In this document: positions 41,801 to 50,399 of the stretch, piece by piece
Layout: every line of letters starts with the position of its first letter
Position numbering within the stretch: the stretch's first letter is position 1
DNA from: Tritrichomonas musculus
Lineage: Eukaryota > Parabasalia > Tritrichomonadida > Tritrichomonadidae
DNA: 64,000 nucleotides
Direction of reading: 5' to 3'
Assembly (NCBI GenBank): GCA_039105265.1
Contig: JAPFFF010000002.1
Coordinates: forward strand, 9,692,399-9,756,398
The notes under the pieces: generated by a model
Told to the model about the DNA's origin: nothing
Seen by the model: only the letters and a program-made list of their open reading frames with translations
Databases searched by the model: none
Translations under genes and position numbers: made by a program

Positions 41801-43617
41801 GATCCAATGTTAACGAACTTACCGGCAATGTAATCAAACCAGCTGAATTTAGGTTGCATGTCATCAAATTCTTTCTGCAAACGATTACAATATTTCTCCA
41901 AAGATGATATGTCGTTAACAGCTATATCAACAACATTCCCTAACGAATTCAATTCAAAGATATGTGATTCAATATTCTCTCCAATGACTATTCCAGATGT
42001 TTGGATATTGAAGTTTGTCATCAATGTTGTGCAAGATTCCGGTCTAGGTGATACAGAATAGTAACCCGTTGAAGCTAGAAACTCGAATGTATTGCCACCT
42101 GGGTATTCAATATTTTCATCAATTGGGATGTTGAATTCTGGTGATGCCTTCATGTAAACTCTCAAATTATCAGAATCTGTTTCAATGAATGATTCATAAC
42201 GGTAAGGGATATATTCAAAATAGTTGTCGGTTTTGATCTCATATGTATGCTCATGCTTCCATGAATATTTGAATCCAATGATGAATTCATAAGTATGTCC
42301 ATCAAGGGTTAATGTAGCAGAATAGTCTCCACTCTTATCTTCATTGCATCCAAACCATACACGCCAGACATCATTGGTTTCATCTGGATCACCCATTCTA
42401 GTATTGGAACTATATGTTATCATACCTTTGTCAAGCATCATCTTTAATGGATTCCCGGATTCATAATTGATTAGACCCTTCAAAGCAAATATGTTAGCAG
42501 CATTCTTCTTGATTGAAATGTATGGAATGTCTCTATTCAAGGATCCATATGAATTCTCTTTATGCATCTTCAGTGGAATGTTAACGCAATAATTGGTACC
42601 AATCCATTTACCTCCAGATTTAGTAAGCTTGTAATGAGTCCCAAATACGTTATCATGAAGCTCGAATGTCTGTCCTTCAATGAGTGAATTGAATGAATCG
42701 GAATCAGGATTATATCCCCAGTCAGCATAATATAAACCATTTGCAGTATCCAAATTGTAATCCCCGATTGACTTGATTGTATAGAAGTCAGGTAAAGGAG
42801 ACCTATAGAGTTTGAAGCAATTGTCAGCATCAATGAGATTACACTTGAGATTCATTAATGTATCGTTACCTCCATCGCTTTGTGAGTCTTTAATAATTGC
42901 AATTTGATGCATTTTCCCAACGAATTTGATCTTCATGAATCCATCAGTATATAGTTCAAATGGGTCATAGATTGCAGATTTCGACATGTATATTCGAGGT
43001 TTTGATTCATTGCTGACGTACTTCAATTGATATTTGGAATCGCTTTGTGAATCTGTGATGTATTCAATAATGGGATTTGTGAATCTATTTTGGGTGTCAC
43101 ATGAAATATAAGCATTCTCAATTTCAAGATTCTTTGGAAAGATGATCTCAAAGACTTGTCCACTTACAGATCCAGAGTAATCAATCTCAAGAATGTTGTA
43201 TGTTGAACTGTCCTGAGAATCCGAATCACTTAATTTATGGATATTATTTGCATCGATAATGAATTCATCACAACCTTCTTCATAAGTCATTACACTTTCA
43301 ATAGCAGATGGAGGAGCATTCTCTAAAGTTGAAATTCTATCTTCATGGTCAGCAAGTTTGGTCCCATGTGTATCGATAACAGTTCGATGTGATTGAATGT
43401 CGTTAGTTATATCTGTCAATGCTTTCCCAAATGTTTCGAAACATTCTTTGACACTTTGAGGTTCACCATATTCTTCACCAATGAATATTTTACAACTACC
43501 ATCGATTGTGGCATCACCTTTAACATGAATTGAATCAAATATTCCATCACCACCTTTGCCAGAACCTCCTATCAAGGCTCCATCTAATGCATTTTGTTTG
43601 GTTAATATTGCAGTCAT
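38875..43617 (-). CDS. Phage-tail-fibre-like fibre protein (outer)
   Basis: 1580 aa, the largest protein of either element. The N-terminal 120 residues (GGSGKGGDGIFDSIHVKGDA) look like a virion-attachment part with a heptad region. Long beta-rich shaft modules follow. From about 1000 on there are at least six [YF]-ALKTDIP repeats alternating with PVDLTPY or VDLEPY, a hallmark of bacteriophage tail fibres. The tip (about 1420-1580), from GKITSNGSNTITHYCPIE to LFKS, is shared with the inner fibre. DNA of the tip-proximal part (about 39300-39600) is AT-rich like the inner element, suggesting module exchange. Confidence 0.75.
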   Translation of the reverse strand: MTAILTKQNALDGALIGGSGKGGDGIFDSIHVKGDATIDGSCKIFIGEEYGEPQSVKECFETFGKALTDITNDIQSHRTVIDTHGTKLADHEDRISTLENAPPSAIESVMTYEEGCDEFIIDANNIHKLSDSDSQDSSTYNILEIDYSGSVSGQVFEIIFPKNLEIENAYISCDTQNRFTNPIIEYITDSQSDSKYQLKYVSNESKPRIYMSKSAIYDPFELYTDGFMKIKFVGKMHQIAIIKDSQSDGGNDTLMNLKCNLIDADNCFKLYRSPLPDFYTIKSIGDYNLDTANGLYYADWGYNPDSDSFNSLIEGQTFELHDNVFGTHYKLTKSGGKWIGTNYCVNIPLKMHKENSYGSLNRDIPYISIKKNAANIFALKGLINYESGNPLKMMLDKGMITYSSNTRMGDPDETNDVWRVWFGCNEDKSGDYSATLTLDGHTYEFIIGFKYSWKHEHTYEIKTDNYFEYIPYRYESFIETDSDNLRVYMKASPEFNIPIDENIEYPGGNTFEFLASTGYYSVSPRPESCTTLMTNFNIQTSGIVIGENIESHIFELNSLGNVVDIAVNDISSLEKYCNRLQKEFDDMQPKFSWFDYIAGKFVNIGSSVFTFGKVGAGDLLQISIDGIKGLSKLSFAKDADKDDGIELEDIDEVVRDKSVNQSREIIKELTYVDTIIEIPNEKYCHRYYTDTLKGTLEVETKVDNEGEVIKLNTYSINEDKSFTSNESSNGSLYEITFEDPYLMIITMGSHEPLSVRIKYTTKVENSELGLGETLTNKQLMSAAAIKKLIENHKTNWLNEIPKMPENLVNESALSTALNNYALTTDMTQAIDQVKSEIPEIIEGQTTIQFEIVNNTIPDLDYDTYHELIEQCGLDIVSSDSFYTAHYVHVDYSYNDDDDNQPSQIMRIEGSNSGLWILYHSHELINPGTGETPEILSCSITKNIEPTDKNAYSARYVSNTFALKTDIPEIIDKTITFNQELELYYDEGNSINTLSVLYTNASQYLENWKQYGMLFDGYDKTDENIKYQGIFTISSINNNDYVLNNGVQNIALTLEMSSSCGVVYDFDNQHRINVISCYIANEDYDETNLNYVVNLAFLQDKYALKTDIPEPVDLTPYALKTDIPTVDLEPYATKTNNIPYEVDRKDGSCAFIFSLAKTPLNFRVKIVLRWTNSANEPDWVGITGDVINGTLQNIEVQNATSGTKKRFTFPGQQGYTQIRLDTSIYYWKDGKVRFLNVNSNFSDETLLNYDPNETYFTEYVTYGGDLEPYALKTDIPTIDLEPYALKTDIPEPVDLTPYYTSAQADEKFVDEDELAYELDKYETKDVADGKYALKTDIPEPVDLNKYVSKNDDGSLSINSTESNIASFFSSIDSNTLALFRFGYNDTYNTVFMYRSSKTADTGEVFIYVDGHRFQSFSMFGTARNTTIDSNLYVSGKITSNGSNTITHYCPIEAGQNISDFVAGKPVFMSGHVYKYVNGSFISSTANDSTDCICSVVINGSYKEFVGVITEVDAENGCIKFATHGDFLFTVDDSNLYQIGDVILYNGKILDAEYAMTLRIQQSIVGKVTAKINETTLSLFKS

Positions 43618-43677
43618 TTATCTTAATGTTAAACTATTTTGCACTATACATCTCAATTAATTTAATGTTAATCCAAA

Positions 43678-44652
43678 ATGAGTGGTTTATTTGGAGGAAG
43701 ACATCCACCAGGTACAGGTTCAAACAGACGAAATCCATCTGGAACAAACAATAATTCATCTGGAACAAACAATAATCCATACAGCTTCCAATCATCAAAC
43801 AATAATGGGTTCAAATTCCCATCTAACAACAACTCCCAACCATCAAACAATAACAATAACAATAATTATTTCAATTTAGATGAATTTTATGATCCTTCAA
43901 TGGATTTCAATAAAAATATGGTTAATACCAAAACAATGAGTCAGAATGGAAATCAATTACAAGCTACATTAACAGAGCCAAATCAGAATGCATTACAAGT
44001 TATTGAACATAATAGTGATAACAATAAAGTAGTTGCATTAGCACATATTCAAGCCAATGCTAAACATGATGAAGATATTCTGAAAGATAATCAAAATAAT
44101 CGTCAATTCCAATTAGCCCAAACTGCTAACAACAACTATCCTCAAAATCTTCAAGCATATACAAATCACCAGAATGCAATGCATAAAAATGAAATGGAAA
44201 AATATAAGAAAAGATCAACTACGATTGCAAGTTTAGATAACTCAGCTTATCTTGAAAGTGTTCACAATTACTTTAAGCAAATATGTTTGAATCAAGGTAT
44301 TGAGCTAGATAATCCTCATTTGATGCTCACTAGTGGTCATACAGGATTGTTTACAGAGCCAGAATTAAATGCCCATTGTTACAAGAGATCAATGATATTT
44401 TATGGTGTTGCCTCATATGATCACGAAGATTCGAAAGTAACAATATATTATATTGATGGCCATAGACCTGATGTCATCAAATTAGGGAAAGGCTATTATC
44501 CATCATTCTCAAAATGCCGAAATTATAAAGATATACTTTTAGTTAGATTTGGAATAGACCCATTGGTCAAGAAACCTGGTAAAATTGAAATTTGTTCAGA
44601 ATGGAAATGCAGTGATTTGATTCCATGCGACATTCCATGCAACATTGTATGA
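43678..44652 (+). CDS. Asn-rich accessory protein (outer)
   Basis: This 324-aa protein is divergent from the fibre gene with 60 bp between starts. Residues 1-75 are Asn/Ser/Gly/Pro-rich and disordered (GTNNNSSGTNNNP and an Asn run). A Gln/Asn-rich helical part follows to about 175. A folded C-terminal domain has about 10 Cys/His, including HCYKRSMIFYGVASYDHED, then YYIDGHRPD and ends CSEWKCSDLIPCDIPC. The Cys/His pattern could bind zinc, but no named motif fits. No inner counterpart. A virion surface or fibre-associated role is suggested only by its neighbour. Confidence 0.65.
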   Translation: MSGLFGGRHPPGTGSNRRNPSGTNNNSSGTNNNPYSFQSSNNNGFKFPSNNNSQPSNNNNNNNYFNLDEFYDPSMDFNKNMVNTKTMSQNGNQLQATLTEPNQNALQVIEHNSDNNKVVALAHIQANAKHDEDILKDNQNNRQFQLAQTANNNYPQNLQAYTNHQNAMHKNEMEKYKKRSTTIASLDNSAYLESVHNYFKQICLNQGIELDNPHLMLTSGHTGLFTEPELNAHCYKRSMIFYGVASYDHEDSKVTIYYIDGHRPDVIKLGKGYYPSFSKCRNYKDILLVRFGIDPLVKKPGKIEICSEWKCSDLIPCDIPCNIV

Positions 44653-44773
44653 GTACATGTTTATCCAGCATTGATGTTATGAAAGAAATTTGTTCAAATA
44701 GATGCAAGGGTTTCATAAATGAAATATTTTGATTTAAGAATCGGTTATCATTATTTTTAATGTCGACACAAAG

Positions 44774-45943
44774 ATGTCAGATGAACAACCAGCAATTGAA
44801 GGAGGTGAACGTCCACCAGAATTACCCCCACCAGAAGAAGAAGGTGAACGTCCATGGCGTTGGCAATTCAATCATGCACCATTCAATGAATTCGAAGCCG
44901 GTGTAAAAATTAAAAGTAGGCCAACACATAAAGCTAAGATACCCATTGGATTCAATTATACTCCTGAAGAAGTTAATAATTATACACTTAAGAACCTAGT
45001 TAGCAGTAAGATGGCACGTGATATTGTTAGATCCACTAAATTCATGCCAGGTGCATTTGAGATTTGGAATAAAAATCCAAAAGGTGGAAACAATAAATAT
45101 AGAGGTGGAGCAGAAGATCTCGATGGAGACAAAATATCAGAATTTGTTGTTAGACGTGATGGTAAAATTGTTGCTGTTAATGGATATACAACTAAGAATT
45201 CTGATGCAGTCTTCAAGAATTTGTATTACACTGGTCACGATACGAAAGACAAACGTAAAGAACAAAGCTTTAAAGATTGGATCTATAATGATTACTATGG
45301 ACCTGTATATAATGATGACTATTCAGAGGTTACTAGATGGACTCATCATGATCCAAAAATACATAAAGCATGGAGTAAGAGAATGAATATTCATGCACCA
45401 TCAAAATCATTATCATCATATCAAGCATTTGCACGTTACATTGTTGCCCCAGCATGCAAACAAGCATTTCTTGAACTCGGTGGAGGTACTGAAGAAGGTG
45501 CCAAATTTGCTCGTAAAGTTGCTGTAGAAGTAAGTCAAAGTAAAGCATTTGAAGCATCACTTGCAGCAGCAATGTATGCAGCATTAGTTAAAGATCCATG
45601 TTTGTCTCAGATGCAAGATCTTAAAGAAAGACAGAATGAATTCGTTGTATTGAAACAACAATATGAACCAAATTACCACATTGATTTCGAATCTGATGAT
45701 GTTGCAGAAACCCCAGAATATAAAGCATTTGAGAAATGGCTCTTTGCAAAACCATCTGTTAAACAAGCTGTTAGAACCTATATGCATGATGTATTAACCA
45801 CTTCCAAAGAAGAATATATTAATACCATTAAAGGTCAAATCATCACATATCTTAATGAACATGTTAAGGGATATAGACAAAAATATGATGAAGACTTTGC
45901 AGCAGCCAAAGAAAAAGCCAGACAAAGGTATGGATTTGATTAA
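44774..45943 (+). CDS. DxDGD conserved Maverick protein, short form (outer)
   Basis: This 389-aa protein starts with an acidic Pro-rich tail (GGERPPELPPPEEEGERP). The conserved core has AEDLDGDKISEFVVRRDGK, VAVNGY, FKDWIYNDYYG and SYQAFARYIVAPACK, matching part of inner 26357-29110. The second half is helical, Ala-rich and charged. The Asp-rich turn may bind calcium. Two in-frame Mets exist near the start; 44774 aligns with the strongest start context. Found in both elements, so probably a core virion protein; no family name can be given. Confidence 0.65.
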   Translation: MSDEQPAIEGGERPPELPPPEEEGERPWRWQFNHAPFNEFEAGVKIKSRPTHKAKIPIGFNYTPEEVNNYTLKNLVSSKMARDIVRSTKFMPGAFEIWNKNPKGGNNKYRGGAEDLDGDKISEFVVRRDGKIVAVNGYTTKNSDAVFKNLYYTGHDTKDKRKEQSFKDWIYNDYYGPVYNDDYSEVTRWTHHDPKIHKAWSKRMNIHAPSKSLSSYQAFARYIVAPACKQAFLELGGGTEEGAKFARKVAVEVSQSKAFEASLAAAMYAALVKDPCLSQMQDLKERQNEFVVLKQQYEPNYHIDFESDDVAETPEYKAFEKWLFAKPSVKQAVRTYMHDVLTTSKEEYINTIKGQIITYLNEHVKGYRQKYDEDFAAAKEKARQRYGFD

Positions 45944-45954
45944 ATATATTCTTA

Positions 45955-46770
45955 TTAGCTTACATTTCCATTATTGCAATCGATTACAATCTTGTGATGT
46001 TTATTCATATTTTTGTATCGTTCATACAATTCATCAAACGATATGCTCATAGGAATCTGATGAGTAATATATCTCAACTGCTCTTTTGAATATGTACCAA
46101 ATACGAATACTGTAGAGACATTTGATTTAATGGTTGTTGATAACGATTTCCAGAACTGGACATTCAAGAAGAATGATATATGGTTATGTCGACATGTAGT
46201 CATCAGATTGTTGAAATATGATTTCTCATTTGCAAGTAATTTGTTATTAGCAATATCATCAAATAGTATCAATGTATGCAACATTGGTTCACGAAAATCA
46301 TTAACTTTCAATGCTCTGAATATCTCGATTCGTTGCTCATCAATGATTTTGTCTTCAAGGTGTTCCTTCCGGATTGTGTAATATAGTTGCTTATAATTCA
46401 ACAAAGCATTAACGTATTCTTCAGCATTCTCTTGAGAAACATATGCTATTGGTATTTCAATGAGTTCCCTTAATGACTCAAATGTAACATCTTTCTGCTC
46501 ACCTGTTTTGGATACATATATGAGAAGATGTGCAGCATTTGGAATTGACGCTATTTTAATGATTTCTTCAATTGCTGATAACGTCTTTCCTGAACCTTGT
46601 TTGCCAACGAATATATTCACAGAATTATAGTAAATATTGATGTCTTTGTGAATCTTTCTGATCAATGCATTCGTGATTTGTTTCTTGTTCTTATTCAGAC
46701 AATCTCTAACCATATCATGAACGTAATCAAAAGAGTCTGATGAATCCGAGTCAAACCTTTGTTTAAACAT
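45955..46770 (-). CDS. Packaging ATPase, FtsK/HerA-type (outer)
   Basis: The 271-aa P-loop ATPase has Walker A VGKQGSGKT (about 55-63) and Walker B HTLILFDDI (about 163-171). FFLNVQFWKSLSTT lies near 200-213 and VFGTYSKEQLRYI near 223-235. It is homologous throughout to inner 16617-17540. Its role is to pump element DNA into capsids, as in adenovirus-like and NCLDV-type A32/HerA ATPases. The acidic N-terminus (DSDSSDSFDY) precedes the domain. Convergent with the DxDGD gene, 11 bp apart. Confidence 0.85.
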   Translation of the reverse strand: MFKQRFDSDSSDSFDYVHDMVRDCLNKNKKQITNALIRKIHKDINIYYNSVNIFVGKQGSGKTLSAIEEIIKIASIPNAAHLLIYVSKTGEQKDVTFESLRELIEIPIAYVSQENAEEYVNALLNYKQLYYTIRKEHLEDKIIDEQRIEIFRALKVNDFREPMLHTLILFDDIANNKLLANEKSYFNNLMTTCRHNHISFFLNVQFWKSLSTTIKSNVSTVFVFGTYSKEQLRYITHQIPMSISFDELYERYKNMNKHHKIVIDCNNGNVS

Positions 46771-47110
46771 TTACAACCAATTAAAATGGTTCGATTTAGA
46801 GGTTAATTTCCTGCATGTACGAATTCGTTCGGGCATAGAATACCTTCAAATTTGGTTCATTTTAGAAGGCCTCGAGAAGGTGGTCGGATTTGTACACCTT
46901 CAAATCATCAATGAAATGCGAGTGCGCGATTTCACGCGGACCTCAAAACCTAATGAAAATGGATCCAAAAATAGGTGTGCCCAAAATAGGGCGGACCGAA
47001 AATCCTAATGAAAACACGAGTGGACGAAATCGTCCGGTCATCAAAAACCTTCAAAAATACATCATTTACTCCATCTCATCAACGTTGTACACAATTGCAC
47101 ATCCTTCAAT
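46771..47110. repeat. Noncoding repeat region related to 14502-14768 (outer)
   Basis: 46836-46882 shares about 45 bp (ATAGAATACCTTC then AATTTGGTTCATTTTAGAAGG) with 14502-14545. Downstream are short GC-rich degenerate units (CCTAATGAAAA-x-GGATC/ACGAG..., ATAGGTGTGCCCAAAATAGGGCGG). There is no credible ORF. The two arms thus carry the same repeat family, about 8 kb and 3.5 kb from their respective ends. Confidence 0.6.
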
Positions 47111-47482
47111 TTAACCATTATTGATAGCCTTAACAATCTCGTTAATGGCATTCTTAATAGCAACTATATCAGCCTTAATACTCTCAATACTTTGTGAATG
47201 TTCAGCAATTTCGTTATTGATATCATTGATTTCTTCATGATGTATCGTTTCGTCTTGATCATTTACCGTTTCATCTACCTGTTTCTTGACAGCTTTCTTC
47301 AAACACAACACCCCTTTGATTTTCGTTATACGATATCCCTCAATGTAATACATCTTATTAAGTTTATGAGTCGTAATCTTATCAATCTCGTCTTTATTTT
47401 TAGCATACCATAAATTGAATTCATCTGGAGTGTTAAATGTTTTCAAGTATTCTTTAATAGGTCCAATCACTTTTACTTCCAT
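47111..47482 (-). CDS. Conserved coiled-coil protein (outer)
   Basis: This 123-aa counterpart of inner 19847-20242 has FNTPDEFNLWYAKNKDEIDK near 15-34, LNKMYYIEGYRITK near 40-53, VLCLKKAVKKQ near 57-67 and a C-terminal heptad region (IESIKADIVAIKNAINEIVKAI). Its ATG follows the perfect palindrome TTAATGTACATTAA (47484-47497), a likely promoter or operator. It lies 54 bp downstream of the pVI-like gene in the same direction. Confidence 0.7.
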   Translation of the reverse strand: MEVKVIGPIKEYLKTFNTPDEFNLWYAKNKDEIDKITTHKLNKMYYIEGYRITKIKGVLCLKKAVKKQVDETVNDQDETIHHEEINDINNEIAEHSQSIESIKADIVAIKNAINEIVKAINNG

Positions 47483-47483
47483 T

Positions 47484-47497
47484 TAATGTACATTAAA
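47484..47497. promoter_or_regulatory. 14-bp palindrome at the coiled-coil gene start
   Basis: TTAATGTACATTAA is a perfect palindrome one base from the start codon of the minus-strand gene, within a TTTATTTT-rich leader. It could be a dimeric factor's site. Confidence 0.35.
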
Positions 47498-47536
47498 ATA
47501 AACAATCACATTTAATCATCAATGAACTCATTTAAG

Positions 47537-47884
47537 TCACTTCAAGATTGGAGTTAGCCTACCTTTATTCCCACCAAGAATTGGTCTTTGAATCATTTCC
47601 ACCTTATTGTTTGAATCATCATTAATCTTTGAATCGAAATTTGTGAAATCTATTGGTAAAGGTTTTAATTTGGTTGGATTTGTTTTAGGTGGATTTGGTG
47701 CAACTTTATTGAGCAAGTAATCGGCTCCATTAGCAATACTATTAACGATTCCACCAACTGTATCACCAAACATAGGCCCAACTTTTCGTGCTATTTCAAT
47801 TCCCTTACGAATGTATGGAGATGCTTTCTTTATGAAATTCTTCCCTTTCACCAGCAAGTTCTTAAACCATGTCCCAAATGCCAT
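47537..47884 (-). CDS. pVI-like small amphipathic protein (outer)
   Basis: Starting at Met 47884 (MAFGTWFKNLLVKGKNF) this gives 115 aa; an upstream Met at 47899 is possible. The N-terminal basic amphipathic helix and the Gly-rich hydrophobic segment (VGPMFGDTVGGIVNSIANGADYLLNKV) parallel inner 20304-20558. The Pro/Lys/Asn-rich tail ends GGNKGRLTPILK. It is divergent from and directly beside the major capsid gene, as in the inner element, suggesting a membrane-active minor capsid protein. Confidence 0.55.
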   Translation of the reverse strand: MAFGTWFKNLLVKGKNFIKKASPYIRKGIEIARKVGPMFGDTVGGIVNSIANGADYLLNKVAPNPPKTNPTKLKPLPIDFTNFDSKINDDSNNKVEMIQRPILGGNKGRLTPILK

Positions 47885-47956
47885 TTTCTTTGGATTCATA
47901 TTAAAATTCTAAAAATACAACTTCACATGAATCTTTTTTTAATCACAACTCAAAGA

Positions 47957-49648
47957 ATGACATATCAGAATGCTCAACTCAAGAACACCGGTAATGATGA
48001 AGGTGATGTTCTCAAATTCTTCCAATCAAAACTTCGAAACCTCATTGCTCACAATGGTGGAGATCATACATTTGGTTGGTTTACTGAGGACGTTGACGAC
48101 AAAGATGCACCAATGCCAATCGGTACAAAAACAAAAATCAAATGGACTCATCAAGGACATACCATCTCACAAATGGAAAAGAATTTCGTTACTGCCAAAC
48201 TCAATCTCGTTGTCCAACTCAACAAAACACTTAATCTTGAAGGCGATACAGCTAACCTTAACCGTATATTCATTGGTTTCAAACATGCAGTAGAACTCTT
48301 TAGTGATGCTCGTTTATGGATCGACAACGTAATGCTCAAAGAATACCAGCAAGACGAACTCATCAGAGAATCATTTGCATACAACTCAATCAAACCAATC
48401 GATGCCAAAGAACCAGCCAAACATCGTTACTCATTATGGGAAAACACATCTAGAATGTCTCCATCAGTGTGTGGTGTTTACGTTCCACTTACTTTATTAG
48501 CTGATGGTAATGCTCATCGAATCACATTTGAAGCATCCATTTACTTTACCGATCAACTTGCATTCCAAGCATGGCAACTCTATCCAAACTCCATCTGTGG
48601 TGAAATCGAAGAAGAAATCAAATCATCAACAGAAGCACTCGTATGGCATCAAGTTCAACCATCTGTAGTCAAAGAAATCGAAGAACTCCTCAACTGTTCC
48701 ATCATCGAACAAGACGTACCAGCCAACATGACCATCTCCAACAAATTCTCTCAAATTGGATCCCCATCAACCATCGTCACTGAATACAAATTATCTGATG
48801 CCCCTCAAGATGGTTCAAATGATTTGCTAAATGAAGGTTACCAAACACTCCCAGTCCTTGGTGATTCCTCTAAAGTTATTGCTTACAAGACCGAAGAAGT
48901 CATCTTAAACTGCCGTGGAGGTACCATCGTTACCATGAAATCAGATCTTGCCGGATTTGGTGTCAAACCTGATTGCCTCAATGGACTCATCCGTGAACTC
49001 AATACACCTCTCCTCATTCCATCCCAACAGCTCGTTCGTGAAGGCTTCCAAGGTCTAGCCACTGATGCAGGTCTCGATGTTTCCAAATCAATTGCTCTCT
49101 CGAATGCCACCAACATCACAGTCATGTTCCCTAAAAGAACTAATGAAATAACTTGCTTCGACAACATCATGTACCAGAACGTTCAACTCACCATCAACAA
49201 CGTCAAATACCCAGACACAGAGTTTGATTCTACTATCGGACCACGATTCTATCAATACCAACTCATCTCAAACGAATTAGACGGCTCTCTCAGACCATCC
49301 CACGAACTTGAAGACTCATGGACAATGTCATTGAATGCCCCAGATGGAACTCGTTACAAGAACACCATAAGTGATGCCACTAGCTTCTGCATTAACTTCC
49401 AACTCGAACGTACCAACTCTGGATATGTATTCGATGGCGTTGACACAGGCGGAAACACAGTCACAATCAAATTCAAAGGCCAACCATTATATCGAGGTGC
49501 TAACGACACATACTACAACTACGATGCATCCAATCCAAACGTTCACCCTCCTGCACCAGAAATGTGGGTTTGTACAGACACTTACTTCACATGGCAAAGG
49601 GGAGCCGTTAAGTACTATGCTAACGGAGTCCCTGATGGCTATTACTAA
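47957..49648 (+). CDS. mcp: Major capsid protein, double jelly-roll type (outer)
   Basis: Starting at 47957 (MTYQNAQLKNTG) this gives 563 aa; an ATG at 47927 would add ten hydrophobic residues. Blocks shared with the inner capsid protein are SLWEN (about 160), ALA-x-QAWQLYPNSI-like (about 205), ITVMFPKR (about 395), YQNV then GPRFYQYQL, a long SWTMSLNAPDGTRYKN-TISDA segment, and PLYRGANDTYYNY near 526. The gene is unusually C-rich on the coding strand. Family and fold are inferred from conservation and position. Confidence 0.8.
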   Translation: MTYQNAQLKNTGNDEGDVLKFFQSKLRNLIAHNGGDHTFGWFTEDVDDKDAPMPIGTKTKIKWTHQGHTISQMEKNFVTAKLNLVVQLNKTLNLEGDTANLNRIFIGFKHAVELFSDARLWIDNVMLKEYQQDELIRESFAYNSIKPIDAKEPAKHRYSLWENTSRMSPSVCGVYVPLTLLADGNAHRITFEASIYFTDQLAFQAWQLYPNSICGEIEEEIKSSTEALVWHQVQPSVVKEIEELLNCSIIEQDVPANMTISNKFSQIGSPSTIVTEYKLSDAPQDGSNDLLNEGYQTLPVLGDSSKVIAYKTEEVILNCRGGTIVTMKSDLAGFGVKPDCLNGLIRELNTPLLIPSQQLVREGFQGLATDAGLDVSKSIALSNATNITVMFPKRTNEITCFDNIMYQNVQLTINNVKYPDTEFDSTIGPRFYQYQLISNELDGSLRPSHELEDSWTMSLNAPDGTRYKNTISDATSFCINFQLERTNSGYVFDGVDTGGNTVTIKFKGQPLYRGANDTYYNYDASNPNVHPPAPEMWVCTDTYFTWQRGAVKYYANGVPDGYY

Positions 49649-49696
49649 GAGAGATTCATTCAAAAATATCGTTCATGTTAACCTTTATTTTTGCAT

Positions 49697-50038
49697 TTAG
49701 TAGATCAATTTGAGGAATACTTTAAAGTCATCAGGCTTGATTTCATTACCTTTCGTGTCAGTGAAATATATCTTGAAGTCCCTCTTGGATCCTATATATT
49801 CATATTTACGATTATCATCTGGAGGCACCAGATTCGCATACCACAAAAGACTATCACAATACTTGTCCCTTTGAATGAACGTTGCATGGACCTCCGTCTC
49901 GCCATCTAGATAGCCATTACATGTAGCCCTACAGTACTGAAAAACGACATATTTACGATTCTTTGAATACACAAAATCGATCGGAAACTGGTTCTCATAA
50001 GTGTCAGTTATGAAGTAAGTCTTAGTTGTTGGTTCCAT
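49697..50038 (-). CDS. Small conserved Maverick protein (outer)
   Basis: This 113-aa homologue of inner 24372-24701 has FPIDFVYSKNRKYVVFQYCRA (about 17-37), a YCDSLLWYANLV segment (about 62-73), RKYEYIGS, IYFTDTKGNEIKPDDF and a hydrophobic end LKLIY. It is the last gene before the right TIR, transcribed inward and convergent with the capsid gene 48 bp away. Compact beta-rich character; function unknown, but its retention in both lineages marks it as core. Confidence 0.7.
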   Translation of the reverse strand: MEPTTKTYFITDTYENQFPIDFVYSKNRKYVVFQYCRATCNGYLDGETEVHATFIQRDKYCDSLLWYANLVPPDDNRKYEYIGSKRDFKIYFTDTKGNEIKPDDFKVFLKLIY

Positions 50039-50048
50039 TTCGTATTCA

Positions 50049-50399
50049 TTAAATTTTCACATCATCTCAGACCACTTTATCGCAAAACTTATGATCCCTA
50101 ACTGCCCCTTCCAAACCTTCAATTCAACCCTCACATCTCCACCTCCAAGACCTCCGGTGATTTTAGACCTAACTTCCCAGACCTTCACTTTCGAATCAAT
50201 TCTCAAGGATCACATAAATTCATCTCCAACCCTTCATTCCCGAATCCAATCTGAACTCCATAAACACCCAATTCTTAACACCAACTCAGCAACGGGAATC
50301 GTTAACGAATTCTCAAGGTTTCCAAGCTGATCCCTTCAAAATGACGTGAAAGTGGGGAGTTTAGACCGAAGGTCTAAAATCACCTCTTTTATATGTAGT
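50049..50399 (-). repeat. Right terminal inverted repeat, outer Maverick
   Basis: This is the reverse complement of 6081-6431 with no difference noticed. The hairpin TTTAGACC/GGTCTAAA is at 50360-50378, 20 bp from the tip. Confidence 0.95.
50091..50330 (+). CDS. TIR-encoded 79-aa ORF, right copy (uncertain)
   Basis: An exact duplicate of the left-TIR frame, also pointing outward. The same Pro-rich product and the same caveats apply. Confidence 0.25.
   Translation: MIPNCPFQTFNSTLTSPPPRPPVILDLTSQTFTFESILKDHINSSPTLHSRIQSELHKHPILNTNSATGIVNEFSRFPS

Larger units (their letters stand above)
6081..50399. mobile_element. Outer Maverick/Polinton element (contains a second one)
   Basis: The element is bounded by 351-bp terminal inverted repeats that look identical. 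It is flanked by CAAAA at 6076-6080 and 50400-50404 (a sixth base is ambiguous, and six is usual for the family). Its own length without the nested element is about 21.7 kb, typical for Polintons. Parts in order: N-terminal pol-region ORF, PolB with primase-like domain, integrase, small basic protein, ARILSS protein, KilA-N protein, [inner element], repeats, fibre, Asn-rich protein, DxDGD protein, ATPase, coiled-coil protein, pVI-like protein, major capsid, small conserved protein. It looks young and close to whole apart from the insert, with perhaps one further break. No recognised protease. Confidence 0.95.

Noticed and set aside
6081-50399. One giant 44-kb Maverick with duplicated gene sets
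   Set aside because: A second TIR pair and an exact 6-bp target duplication at 15454/38037 show nesting, and composition changes sharply at those points.
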